Positions 9,477 through 16,786 of a DNA stretch of 64,000 nt are shown here, piece by piece. The notes under the pieces are model-generated. The model saw only the letters and a program-made list of their open reading frames with translations, was not told the origin of the DNA and searched no databases. Numbering within the stretch: position 1 is the first letter of the stretch; each line of letters opens with the position of its first letter. The position numbers and the translations under genes are program-made. The stretch comes from CAIWKO01 sp964469155 (lineage in GTDB: Bacteria; Bacteroidota; Bacteroidia; Bacteroidales; CAIWKO01), in contig CAYXXU010000002.1 of the NCBI GenBank assembly GCA_964469155.1, forward strand, positions 42,407-106,406, written 5' to 3'.

Positions 9477-10170
9477 AGAAAACATTGGAATATTTCATCA
9501 AAAGCGAATCCAAAGTCTTGATGGTTTAAAACTTTCAAGTGTTCTAAAACGCAAAAATCCTTATTTATTTAAAGCCAAATATGTATTAACAGCAGAACAA
9601 ATAATTCGTGGAATTGTTGATGCTCATATTTCCTCAAACGAGGAAACCATTTTTGGTGATTGGCTGGAAGGTCTTGCAATTTTTATAAATGGTAAAGTTT
9701 ATGGTGGTTATAAATCTGGCATTATTGGCATCGACCTTGAATTCGATAATGACGGAAAAAGATATATTGTAACAATAAAATCAGGTCCAAATTGGGGAAA
9801 CAGTTCGCAAATTGCAAAAATTTCCTCAGACTTTAAAACAGCAAAAAAAACATTAAGAACCAGCAACTCCCAAATGAATATTGTCGCAGTTAATGGTTGT
9901 TGCTATGGAAGAGATAACAACCCCGACAAAGGGGACTATTATAAATATTGTGGACAAAAATTCTGGGAATTTATTTCAGGTGATACCAACCTTTACACAG
10001 ATATTGTAGAACCTCTTGGACATAAAGCCAAAGAAAAAAATGATGATTTTATCAAATCATATTCTCAAATGATAAACAAATTCACAAAAGAATTTACAAC
10101 AGAATATTGTAAAGAAAATGGTGAAATTGATTGGGAAAAATTAGTTAAGTTTAATTCATCCTCAACTTAG
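9436..10170 (+). CDS. Type II restriction endonuclease, PmeII-like
   Basis: This 244-residue protein overlaps the end of the methyltransferase gene. A PD-(D/E)XK-like core is visible: GIDLEFD around residues 98-104 supplies acidic residues, and YIVTIKSGPNWG at 110-121 supplies the catalytic Lys at 115. Ahead of it is FGDWLEGLAIF (73-83) and after it VNGCCYGRDN. From memory these blocks match the PmeII family of type II endonucleases, though I could not confirm the family by search. Position next to a beta-class methylase independently supports the endonuclease role. The start at 9436 is chosen because the first residues continue the helical N-terminus; a later start would remove it. Confidence 0.75.
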   Translation: MKKLKLADVTKYVEENIGIFHQKRIQSLDGLKLSSVLKRKNPYLFKAKYVLTAEQIIRGIVDAHISSNEETIFGDWLEGLAIFINGKVYGGYKSGIIGIDLEFDNDGKRYIVTIKSGPNWGNSSQIAKISSDFKTAKKTLRTSNSQMNIVAVNGCCYGRDNNPDKGDYYKYCGQKFWEFISGDTNLYTDIVEPLGHKAKEKNDDFIKSYSQMINKFTKEFTTEYCKENGEIDWEKLVKFNSSST

Positions 10171-10192
10171 AAATTAATAAATTAATAAAAAA

Positions 10193-10447
10193 ATGGCGCA
10201 GTGTATAATTCAAAATTGTCAAAATGATGCTCAGCATAATTTAGGCATACGTTTAAGAAGACCTGACACATCCGCAATCTGGGCACCTAATTGCGATGCT
10301 TTTATGTGCGATGAACATGCCGAACAAGGCTGTATTATTGAAATTAATGTAGTACCGAATATGCATGGTACGATAACAACAAATGTATCAGGTGGCGGGA
10401 ATGTATTTACAAGGACAACTACAATCAATCATGATGCGATAGAATAA
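10193..10447 (+). CDS. Small Cys-rich protein downstream of R-M pair
   Basis: An 84-residue protein begins 22 bp after the endonuclease stop on the same strand, so it is probably co-transcribed. It contains CIIQNC near the start and CDAFMCDEHAEQGC in the middle, giving C-x4-C and C-x4-C-x2-H spacing that could hold one zinc ion. The C-terminal half is Thr-, Asn- and Gly-rich. I do not recognise the family. It could be an R-M controller or an unrelated passenger. It lacks a helix-turn-helix like that of classical C proteins. Confidence 0.6.
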   Translation: MAQCIIQNCQNDAQHNLGIRLRRPDTSAIWAPNCDAFMCDEHAEQGCIIEINVVPNMHGTITTNVSGGGNVFTRTTTINHDAIE

Positions 10448-10539
10448 GATTTAAACAGTTCAATAGTTTAAATATCCCCTGATCGCGGTGTTTTATAATC
10501 ACTGTGTTTCAATCATTTGTTTTTTAATAAGAAAAGACA

Positions 10540-10558
10540 AACGGATTGCAAATCCGTT
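10540..10558. repeat. Perfect short palindrome
   Basis: AACGGATT and AATCCGTT (8-bp perfect arms, 3-bp GCA spacer) are followed by CGAGCGGGG. It lies between convergent genes and has no T-run. It looks like a dispersed intergenic palindrome; from memory similar units occur in other Bacteroidota genomes. Confidence 0.5.
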
Positions 10559-10603
10559 CGAGCGGGGTAAAATAATATCTCCAATGAAGTTTAAAAAAGC
10601 ATA

Positions 10604-11182
10604 TCACTCATACTTATGAAGAGGGATATAAAGAGTGTCAGTGTATTTTTTTATTGTATCATTATTTAATGTTGAGTGTCGGATAATCTCTATGCAATTC
10701 TTATGATTTTCATTTTGTTTATTAGACAAGGAATTTATTCCATAAATTACAGTTATAAATATCGCAAAAAGAAATGATATTGCTTGAAGAATTGAAAATA
10801 ACCTAATGTTACCTTTATTAATATTTATTTCGCAACACTCATCATTATTTATTTCAGGTTTTTGAACTTCAGCAGGTTCGACAGATTTTTGCTTGTCTTT
10901 GTGATTTTTCTCTTTTTTGTTGGTTTGCTTATTTTGTTTATTCCATTCACTTAATGGTTGTAAGGTTCCTGTTAGAGCCATTAACGTAAAAACCCCAAAA
11001 ATTATTGAAAATAAAAATAAACCCCAAGCTACCATTAAAAGAATTTTGGTAGAAGTATCCGCTCCTCCAATAATTTCTTTTGAGAATGTTACTGTAATGG
11101 TAATTATTGCAGTTGAAATTGTGATAAGTTGTTTTGTCGTTTCAGATGCAAAATCAAATGCTTTTTTTTGATTTTCTTTCAT
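10604..11182 (-). CDS. Three-helix membrane protein, unknown
   Basis: The 192-residue protein has two adjacent hydrophobic segments, about residues 17-34 and 45-71 (KILLMVAWGLFLFSIIFGVF). A charged Lys/Asn/Gln-rich cytoplasmic-type loop follows, then a third helix near residues 128-150 (LFSILQAISFLFAIFITVIY). It is the second gene of a two-gene minus-strand unit, 17 bp after the 100-residue protein. I do not recognise the family. Small multi-helix proteins of this kind can be membrane effectors in conflict systems, and it sits beside an R-M system, but no functional motif proves this. Confidence 0.65.
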   Translation of the reverse strand: MKENQKKAFDFASETTKQLITISTAIITITVTFSKEIIGGADTSTKILLMVAWGLFLFSIIFGVFTLMALTGTLQPLSEWNKQNKQTNKKEKNHKDKQKSVEPAEVQKPEINNDECCEININKGNIRLFSILQAISFLFAIFITVIYGINSLSNKQNENHKNCIEIIRHSTLNNDTIKKYTDTLYIPLHKYE

Positions 11183-11199
11183 TTTTATCAGCTAACAAT

Positions 11200-11502
11200 T
11201 TAACAAAATGGCCATAATGGGCATAGGCTAAATCTAGCATCTGAAAAAGTTTTTGAATCTAGGCTTTCAGTCAGACTTCTTTTTATTCCTTCTTTTGCCA
11301 TAGCATCAATTAATTTTACTAAATTAATTTCAGCAAGACTTTTTCTATTGGCATCGGCTAAATCTGAATCACTCATTTTATCAACTCCACTATCAATAAA
11401 TGCCTTTAAATTGATTGAAGTTAAAGAATTGAAATTAAAATTTTGTTGTTTAATCCTTTTTTCAGCAGCATCATAGAGATGTTTTTTAAAAATTTCTTTC
11501 AT
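11200..11502 (-). CDS. Small helical protein with Cys/Trp C-terminus
   Basis: This 100-residue protein is charged and helical for about 88 residues, then ends abruptly in ARFSLCPLWPFC, so the final residue is Cys. It is the first gene of the unit with the 192-residue membrane protein and has a good promoter at 11569-11597. I do not recognise the family. The pattern of a polar leader followed by a short hydrophobic tail with two Cys and a Trp resembles peptide precursors, but no modification enzyme is nearby. A pairing protein for the membrane gene is equally possible. Confidence 0.6.
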   Translation of the reverse strand: MKEIFKKHLYDAAEKRIKQQNFNFNSLTSINLKAFIDSGVDKMSDSDLADANRKSLAEINLVKLIDAMAKEGIKRSLTESLDSKTFSDARFSLCPLWPFC

Positions 11503-11568
11503 TTTATTTTAGTTTTAGGTTAATATCCGTTTTTTCCAGTGGTATCTGGTCTCCACTTTATTTTACAT

Positions 11569-11597
11569 CAAAAATAATATATTTCTAATTCAATCAA
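11569..11597 (-). promoter_or_regulatory. Promoter of the 11.5 kb two-gene unit
   Basis: On the minus strand TTG (11597-11595), an 18-bp spacer and TATTTTTG (11576-11569) match the Bacteroidota -33/-7 pattern. The leader is then about 60 nt and contains CCAG-ATACCA-CTGG. Confidence 0.6.
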
Positions 11598-11610
11598 AAA
11601 AAATTAACAT

Positions 11611-11655
11611 AAAAAAAAAACTCCCGCCGCCCACCAACTAGCAACGGAAGTTTTT
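11611..11655 (-). terminator. Probable terminator of the 11.7-13.6 kb unit
   Basis: Imperfect arms AAAAACTCCC (11616-11625) and GGAAGTTTTT (11646-11655) enclose a 20-nt loop. Read on the minus strand the hairpin runs into a long T-run (11620-11611), directly downstream of the 44-residue gene. Confidence 0.5.
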
Positions 11656-11685
11656 CCATTTTTTACCTTGAGCGTAGTCGAAGGG

Positions 11686-11820
11686 TCAATTTTTCTTCTT
11701 CTTAATCTTCTCCATAACCCCCGAATATTTTTTCATTTCCCTCCAAACCTCATCTCTTGCTATCACAGCCTTAACCCAATCTCCCATCGCCTTCTCAACA
11801 TTCTTCAATTCCGTCTTCAT
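11686..11820 (-). CDS. 44-residue basic peptide, hypothetical
   Basis: ATG at 11820 opens a 44-codon frame that reads MKTELKNVEKAMGDWVKAV... and ends in IKKKKN. It is strongly charged and likely a single amphipathic helix. A purine-rich stretch (AAGAAG) lies about 9 bp upstream. It is the last small frame of the minus-strand cluster with the two paralogues and is followed by the probable terminator. Coding status rests on position and composition only. Confidence 0.4.
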   Translation of the reverse strand: MKTELKNVEKAMGDWVKAVIARDEVWREMKKYSGVMEKIKKKKN

Positions 11821-11956
11821 AATTCTGACTTCTTAATTCTTCATTCCTATAACTATAGGCACTCCCAACTTCCTCCTCTATGTGTCCTTATGTCGTCTTT
11901 TTTCTATGTTTCTATGTGTCTATGTGGTGAATTTTCAACTCCAAACTCCAAACTTC

Positions 11957-12715
11957 CTACTTCTTCGGCGTTGTAAACTTTATCTTTGCTGCAGCATGAA
12001 ATTCCACACTATCTCCTCCAAATATCGATTTAAATGAATTACGTATTTTACTGGCCAATTCATTACCTCCCTTGTCAACTTCATACATAGATTTATTTCT
12101 TGCATTTCTTTTAACATCCATCACAGGCTTCTGCAAATTCACATCATCGTTTTTCTTTTTCAGGTCTATCAGCCAAAGTTTTAAATTCGCTACTTTCAGC
12201 ACATCAATTTGTGTAGTATAATTTGGCTCATTTTCCAACATACCTATCAACTCACCTAAATGCCCCAGTTTATCATCTATTCCTGTCTGAGCTGCCGATA
12301 TTTGTTCTATACTATCTTCAGTCGGAACACCTTCTGGCACTCCTGGCTCTGCAACTAATGTTTTTAATTTAGGGGTAGCCCTCACACCTTGAATATTCTT
12401 AACTCTCGACTTTACGTCTGCTTTAAATTCAGGAGTAACATTACAAGCCTGAACTTCATTATTTACTCTTGTCAACAGCGGATTCACAGCCTTCATGGCA
12501 TTTCCTCTGAAATTTACCAGGGCAGCCCACTTCACTGCCTCATCAAAGAATTTTCCAATCGCTGCATCTATTTCATCATGCTTCACTAAAATATTGGCAG
12601 CAGTCAAACTGCTGTCTGCAGGTGTCCAGGCTGCTCCTTGAGCCAATATCATTCCATAAAGCTTAAATAATCCTTCACAATTCTGTAAATAACCTGTTTG
12701 ATAAATTTTTCCCAT
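11957..12715 (-). CDS. Unknown protein, paralogue A of a tandem pair
   Basis: This 252-residue soluble protein has no signal peptide or membrane helix and is mostly helical. Its C-terminal 125 residues align by eye with the upstream gene at 12819-13565: Q-[SA]-Q-[AT]-G...V..L..L......NY.T..D.LK...L...I.DLK..N..V, then RN.[SA][ML]YE...G..., then [SK].[FY]G....E...... The pair therefore arose by duplication and diverged strongly. The 103-bp gap between the genes is filled with short TTTGAACTC-type repeats. I do not recognise the family and no catalytic motif stands out, which suggests a structural or binding role. Confidence 0.7.
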   Translation of the reverse strand: MGKIYQTGYLQNCEGLFKLYGMILAQGAAWTPADSSLTAANILVKHDEIDAAIGKFFDEAVKWAALVNFRGNAMKAVNPLLTRVNNEVQACNVTPEFKADVKSRVKNIQGVRATPKLKTLVAEPGVPEGVPTEDSIEQISAAQTGIDDKLGHLGELIGMLENEPNYTTQIDVLKVANLKLWLIDLKKKNDDVNLQKPVMDVKRNARNKSMYEVDKGGNELASKIRNSFKSIFGGDSVEFHAAAKIKFTTPKK

Positions 12716-12751
12716 GGCTAATAGTTTTTAAATTAATAATATTTTTTCCTA

Positions 12752-12820
12752 CTTTGAACTTTAAACTTTAAACTTTAAACTTTGAACTCCAAACTCCGAA
12801 CTCCACACTCCAAACTTCCT
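12752..12820. repeat. Short-period ACTTTAA / AACTCCA repeats
   Basis: About seven degenerate units of 8-10 bp (CTTTAAA, then AACTCCAA) fill the gap between the paralogues. The same word appears at 11937-11960 and, in inverse complement, at 57321-57351. Confidence 0.6.
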
Positions 12821-13565
12821 ACAGCGTTTCCTGCGCCTTCTTCATTCTCATAATTCTCTTCATCGGAACTCCAACAATATATTTCGCTTCTGTCGATCTC
12901 GCTCCGTAAACGGATTTCACATATTCTTTACAGGCCAGCGAAATATCAATAATCCCGTTTTCTTCTTCGTACAAAGCATAATTTCTCAACTGTCTTTTCT
13001 TTATCGTTTCCGAATTCGATATTTCTACAGCCTTATTGGCATTTTTCAAATTTGCAATTAAGGTTGCCAGGCTCGTTAGTTTCAAAATATCCTCATTAGT
13101 CGCATAATTTCCGTCATTCGTATACAACTTCACCAAAACCTCCAGATTGCTAACCTTATTCACAAAACCAGCCTGACTTTGACTCACATGATTCGGATCC
13201 GGCAATCCGTTTTCCATTGTCTTTATTTTTTTTACTTTCCCTCTGATTTTATTAACTAAACTTTTTGCATCTTTTATCGCATTCTTGCTTGCCTTGGAAG
13301 CTTTAAAAGCGCTAATGGTTCTGCTAACAATCAAACTCATTTGCTTAAACAAAACCTCCCTCGTATTAATCAAGGTCCTGGTAGCCTCTAAGCTATTCAC
13401 AAAATCACTTTGTAAGGTAGTAACAGCATTAAATTGATCTGTCATTTTCGCCAAAGTAATTTCTAACAATATTGGATTATAATTCGTCCCGAATTCTCCG
13501 CATCGGGTTATAATGATAAAGTAATTTGCTATCGTATTTTCTATTGTATTTTCTGTTGATCCCAT
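12819..13565 (-). CDS. Unknown protein, paralogue B of a tandem pair
   Basis: A 248-residue, largely helical soluble protein and first gene of the cluster, with a -7 element 23 bp upstream. The middle (about residues 75-115) is very Lys-rich and predicted coil-like. The C-terminal half shares its pattern with the 252-residue protein that follows. Both end in basic segments, here MKRIMRMKKAQETL. The conserved Asn-Tyr-(A/T)-Thr and RN-x-(A/S)-(L/M)-Tyr-Glu positions would be the first residues to test. Function unknown. Confidence 0.7.
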   Translation of the reverse strand: MGSTENTIENTIANYFIIITRCGEFGTNYNPILLEITLAKMTDQFNAVTTLQSDFVNSLEATRTLINTREVLFKQMSLIVSRTISAFKASKASKNAIKDAKSLVNKIRGKVKKIKTMENGLPDPNHVSQSQAGFVNKVSNLEVLVKLYTNDGNYATNEDILKLTSLATLIANLKNANKAVEISNSETIKKRQLRNYALYEEENGIIDISLACKEYVKSVYGARSTEAKYIVGVPMKRIMRMKKAQETL

Positions 13566-13587
13566 AATGTTAAAATATTTAATGGCT

Positions 13588-13595
13588 CAAAGATA
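13588..13595 (-). promoter_or_regulatory. -7 element upstream of paralogue B
   Basis: On the minus strand this is TATCTTTG, an exact TAnnTTTG match, 22 bp from the ATG at 13565. A TTTG occurs 14 bp further upstream, closer than usual. Confidence 0.5.
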
Positions 13596-14050
13596 TTAAA
13601 CTTTATTAACAAAAAAACTTTTTCATAAAAAAAATTATATTTTTTCTAAAATAATAACCCTTAGGCATATTAAACCTTATATCGCCAATGAAAAATAATT
13701 TTAAACGTAAGAATCAAAAAAATTATACCACAATTTAAATTCGCATCTCAAACACTATATTTTAGACATACTACAACAAATATTTTATACTTTTTATTAT
13801 TTTTAGTCGATATAAAAAAGCAAATTATTTCCTCATTTTCTGAAAAATTTCACACTTTTTCAGATTTATTATAGAATTAATCGCCAATATTCCTGCTAAA
13901 ATCAAATAAATTCATCAAAAAATCAATTAAAGCCACCAAATAAACAAATTAAGCCATTAATAAAATACTTTTCTCTCTCCATTGATTACTTTTTAACAAC
14001 ATAAAAACACATTTTCTGAAAAAAAAAATTATTTTAGGGTTTCGTGGGTT
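13596..14050. other. AT-rich gene-free stretch
   Basis: About 450 bp of very AT-rich DNA with poly-A and poly-T runs, no open frame above 40 codons with a plausible start, no palindrome of note and no repeat. It separates the accessory cluster from the first 21-bp array. Confidence 0.6.
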
Positions 14051-14064
14051 GTGATATGCTTCTT

Positions 14065-14337
14065 GCGGAGTGGAATATGCCATTAGCGGAGTGGAATACG
14101 CTTCTTGCGGAGTGGAATTCGCCCTTTGCGGGGTGGAATTCTCCCTTTGCGGGGTGGAATTCTCCCTTTGCGGAGTAGAATTCTCCCTTTGCGGAGTGGA
14201 ATTCGTCATTTGCGGAATGGAATTTTCCATTTGCGGAATGGAATATGTTCCTTGCGGAGTGGTATATTCCATTTGCGGAGTGGAATATGTCTCTTGCGGG
14301 CTCTGTTTTACCTCTTGCGGGTTCGCTTTTATCTTTT
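14065..14337. repeat. 21-bp tandem array A (13 units)
   Basis: GCGG recurs at 14065, 14086, 14107 and so on to 14317, exactly 21 bp apart with no insertion or deletion. The unit core is TTGCGGAGTGGAATT followed by a variable pyrimidine-rich half (CTCCC, CGCCC, ATGTC and others). About ten purine-rich bases alternate with about eleven pyrimidine-rich ones. The array begins 61 bp past the stop of the SUI1-like gene (14399, minus strand). Units near the right end decay. Both strands are open in several frames because 21 is a multiple of three, but no start or ribosome site supports coding. Confidence 0.95.
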
Positions 14338-14398
14338 TCCGCTTAGGTTACACCTTTTTCAGAAACTGCTATAACGTTTTTTATTGTAAATAAAGATC

Positions 14399-14740
14399 TT
14401 ATCCCCCTGCCTTCTTGGCTTTATAACCTTTTTCCAGCAATATTTGCAATATCTTATCCCGCCAATCCCCCTGTACAATAATCTCCCCATCCTTAGCCGA
14501 ACCGCCCGTACCGCATTTTGTTTTCAGCAGCCGGCCCAGGGCTTCCAGATCCTCCTGCTTCCCCACAAAGCCCTTTATTACACAGGCAGTCTTCCCGCCC
14601 CGGTGCTTCTTCTCCAAAAATATCCTCAACTCCTGTTGTGGCGGAGGCACGGTTTCAGTTTCCACCTGGTGTGGATCGGTATAATTAAAATCGGGATTCG
14701 TCGAATACACTATCCCGCCGGTATTTTTATTTTTCGCCAT
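14399..14740 (-). CDS. SUI1/eIF1-like translation factor (YciH family)
   Basis: With the start at ATG 14740 the protein has 113 residues, the usual YciH length; an upstream ATG at 14794 would add an unlikely Leu/Cys-rich stretch inside repeat DNA. The C-terminal about 75 residues are a SUI1 fold: LRIFLEKKHRGGKTACVIKGF, then LGRLLKTKCGTGGSAKDGEIIVQGD and ILQILLEKGYKAKKAGG. These match bacterial YciH, thought to bind the 30S subunit and influence start selection as eIF1 does. It is cytoplasmic. The first 21-bp array lies directly downstream. Confidence 0.88.
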   Translation of the reverse strand: MAKNKNTGGIVYSTNPDFNYTDPHQVETETVPPPQQELRIFLEKKHRGGKTACVIKGFVGKQEDLEALGRLLKTKCGTGGSAKDGEIIVQGDWRDKILQILLEKGYKAKKAGG

Positions 14741-14809
14741 CTCTAATAAGCAATGTAAGCAATTCAACAATTTAGCAATGCAACAATCTAACAATCCAAC
14801 ATAATACTT

Positions 14810-14845
14810 AAGGCACTCAAGGCACTTAAGGCACTCAAGGCACTT
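14810..14845. repeat. Four 9-bp tandem units
   Basis: AAGGCACTC and AAGGCACTT alternate twice with no gap. The stretch to its left (14748-14805) is 'caacaatttagcaatg'-like low-complexity DNA. It is only 6 bp from the stop of the lipoprotein gene. Confidence 0.8.
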
Positions 14846-14851
14846 CTTCCC

Positions 14852-16228
14852 TCAAAGTTTCCTCACCTTCTTCCAGGTGGCTTTCTCTTGCGGGAAACCA
14901 ATATCGCTTTCCTTCAGATCCTTGTACCACAACTTCAGTTTAGTGCGAAACGCAACAGCCCCGTCGCCCGTGTACCATTCTTCTATTTTCGATCTGAAAA
15001 CCTCAACCGCCAACGCTGTCTTATCAAGCGACCACAACATAAATCCCTTGCTCAGATAAAGGTTCAGCATTTCATTTTTCGAAGGATTCTTTTGGGCAAG
15101 CTTGTCTAAATACAACAAACCCTTTTCGGTAACATCGGGCTGCTGCAGTTTCAGACAATAAAAAGTCAGGTGCTGCTGATACCATTCCGGACTTAAGGGT
15201 TTATCAGCATAATCTATCTTCTGAAATATCAGCTTCAGGGCATCTGAGCGGCTGCTCCCGGTCCAGCGCCATTCTATATCGTTTTCGGTAATTCGGTTCG
15301 CCAGCAAGGTGATATTGACCCCGGCTGAATCTCTGAAAACAGCGGTCGAACTGTTATTGATAAAGCCTTCGTAAGCTTCAATGGTATTTTGTTTCGCTGC
15401 TACAATGAAATTCACACTATCGGCCTTAAACATTTTGATCTCCTGTATGCGGCTCAGGGCTCTTTCGGCCAGTACATCGCCCGGAAACTTCTTCACAAAA
15501 GCCTGGTAAGCTTCTATGGTGTTGCATTTATTGAAAATATTTTCCCTGGCTGAGGCCAACAGGGGTTCGTTCGGGTATCGTTTTTCCAGTTCGTCGTAAG
15601 TGTAATAATCTTTGCAGGCAGTAAACAACCGGGTCATCTCTTCATGAATTTGTTCTCTCTGTATCTGATAGGCCTTATCCACAGTAATTTTATTAAACAA
15701 AAAACCATAATAAATATCCACCGGGGCAACACTATCGGGGGCAAAGGAATCCTCCCTACCGTGTTTTTCCAGCCACCATCTTAATTTTGCCGGTGTTACA
15801 TAAGGTTCTATTGAATTTCTCAGCAATTGCACCTGAAGTTCGTTATTGAAAAACGAACTGATCTTTAAAAACGAATAATTCTCGCCCATGTCTATATTCA
15901 GGTACCTGTCTTCGTTTATAATACTCATGTGGGCATCCACTTTCACATCTTCCAGATCAAGCTCCACAGCCAAAAAGGTCAGTTGGTAAGTAAAATCATC
16001 TTTTTTCGAAATGATCACCGGCAGCGAATTGTAAACATATCCGCCCAACAACTGCATATCGACAGCAATATTTTTTTTGCTTAAAGGTTCTTTCGATTTA
16101 TAACCATATTTTTCAATGGCTTTAAAAAAATCTCTTATTTCTTTTCCGCACGAGCTTGTCAGTGCAAAAACAATCAGGCTTGCAACCAATATACCCGAAA
16201 ATCTGAATATTTTCTTGTTTACTACCAT
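14852..16228 (-). CDS. Putative lipoprotein, unknown function
   Basis: A 458-residue protein with an N-terminal hydrophobic signal and lipobox LTSSC at about residues 23-27, so it is probably a lipoprotein of the outer or inner membrane. The middle is helical with repeated blocks of the form 'F..A....TIEAY..F...' (near residues 205-300), reminiscent of tetratricopeptide-like pairs. The C-terminal half also looks helical (GLLYLDKLAQKNPSKNEML). I do not recognise a named family. Its neighbours on the same strand are another small lipoprotein and a T9SS protein, but a terminator isolates the latter. Confidence 0.7.
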   Translation of the reverse strand: MVVNKKIFRFSGILVASLIVFALTSSCGKEIRDFFKAIEKYGYKSKEPLSKKNIAVDMQLLGGYVYNSLPVIISKKDDFTYQLTFLAVELDLEDVKVDAHMSIINEDRYLNIDMGENYSFLKISSFFNNELQVQLLRNSIEPYVTPAKLRWWLEKHGREDSFAPDSVAPVDIYYGFLFNKITVDKAYQIQREQIHEEMTRLFTACKDYYTYDELEKRYPNEPLLASARENIFNKCNTIEAYQAFVKKFPGDVLAERALSRIQEIKMFKADSVNFIVAAKQNTIEAYEGFINNSSTAVFRDSAGVNITLLANRITENDIEWRWTGSSRSDALKLIFQKIDYADKPLSPEWYQQHLTFYCLKLQQPDVTEKGLLYLDKLAQKNPSKNEMLNLYLSKGFMLWSLDKTALAVEVFRSKIEEWYTGDGAVAFRTKLKLWYKDLKESDIGFPQEKATWKKVRKL

Positions 16229-16318
16229 GGCAAAGCAATTTTATGGGTATAAAAATAAGATTAATTGAATAATGCCATAATGCTTATTCAAAAATATTTC
16301 TATTTAAAAGCCTAAGTC

Positions 16319-16699
16319 CTAATGTTTCGAAATATCCGTTATCACGGCAGGAATGCCATGCGAACAACCTTCGGGGTTTTTAATTCTTGAAAGAGTGTAA
16401 TTAAAAAAGATGGTTAGCCCGTCCTTATCAAATTCTTCAGGTATTGTACTTATCGGAATTAATACCAGTGGGTTGGCTGCATCTTCGGTTTTCACCACCA
16501 CCACGGTATTGCAACCGGTGGCTCTGTATTCGTGCGATACTTTTCCCTGTGATTTCGCAGGAACCTTCGTCGAACCACTCCAGGTATCCACCGTCTCGGT
16601 GGGGGGGGTTGTGGCTGTTTGCGCCTGAGTTTTTGATTTGGTTTTGCATGAAGTTACTGCCAGCAGCAATAAGGCCAGGAAGATTACAAGATTTTTCAT
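16319..16699 (-). CDS. Small lipoprotein, unknown function
   Basis: The start at ATG 16699 gives 126 residues beginning MKNLVIFLALLLLAVTSC, a clean signal with lipobox at Cys18. A start 42 bp further upstream would lie inside the terminator of the previous gene and is rejected. After a Thr/Gln/Pro-rich linker comes a compact domain with YRATGCNTVVVV and ENPLVLIPIS-like strands, and two further Cys. No family recognised. It lies 90 bp upstream of the larger lipoprotein gene and may share a transcript with it. Confidence 0.72.
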   Translation of the reverse strand: MKNLVIFLALLLLAVTSCKTKSKTQAQTATTPPTETVDTWSGSTKVPAKSQGKVSHEYRATGCNTVVVVKTEDAANPLVLIPISTIPEEFDKDGLTIFFNYTLSRIKNPEGCSHGIPAVITDISKH

Positions 16700-16713
16700 A
16701 ATATTAAGATAAA

Positions 16714-16764
16714 AAAAAACACTCAAACCTTTTTCATTCATCCGAATGGATTTGAGTGTTTTTT
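16714..16764 (-). terminator. Terminator of the T9SS protein gene
   Basis: Arms AAAAAACACTCAAA (16714-16727) and TTTGAGTGTTTTTT (16751-16764) form a perfect 14-bp stem around a 23-nt loop that itself can fold (CATTC/GAATG). On the minus strand it lies 22 bp after the stop at 16787 and ends in a T-run. Confidence 0.85.
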
Positions 16765-16786
16765 AATGAACAAATTTTATGCCTGA

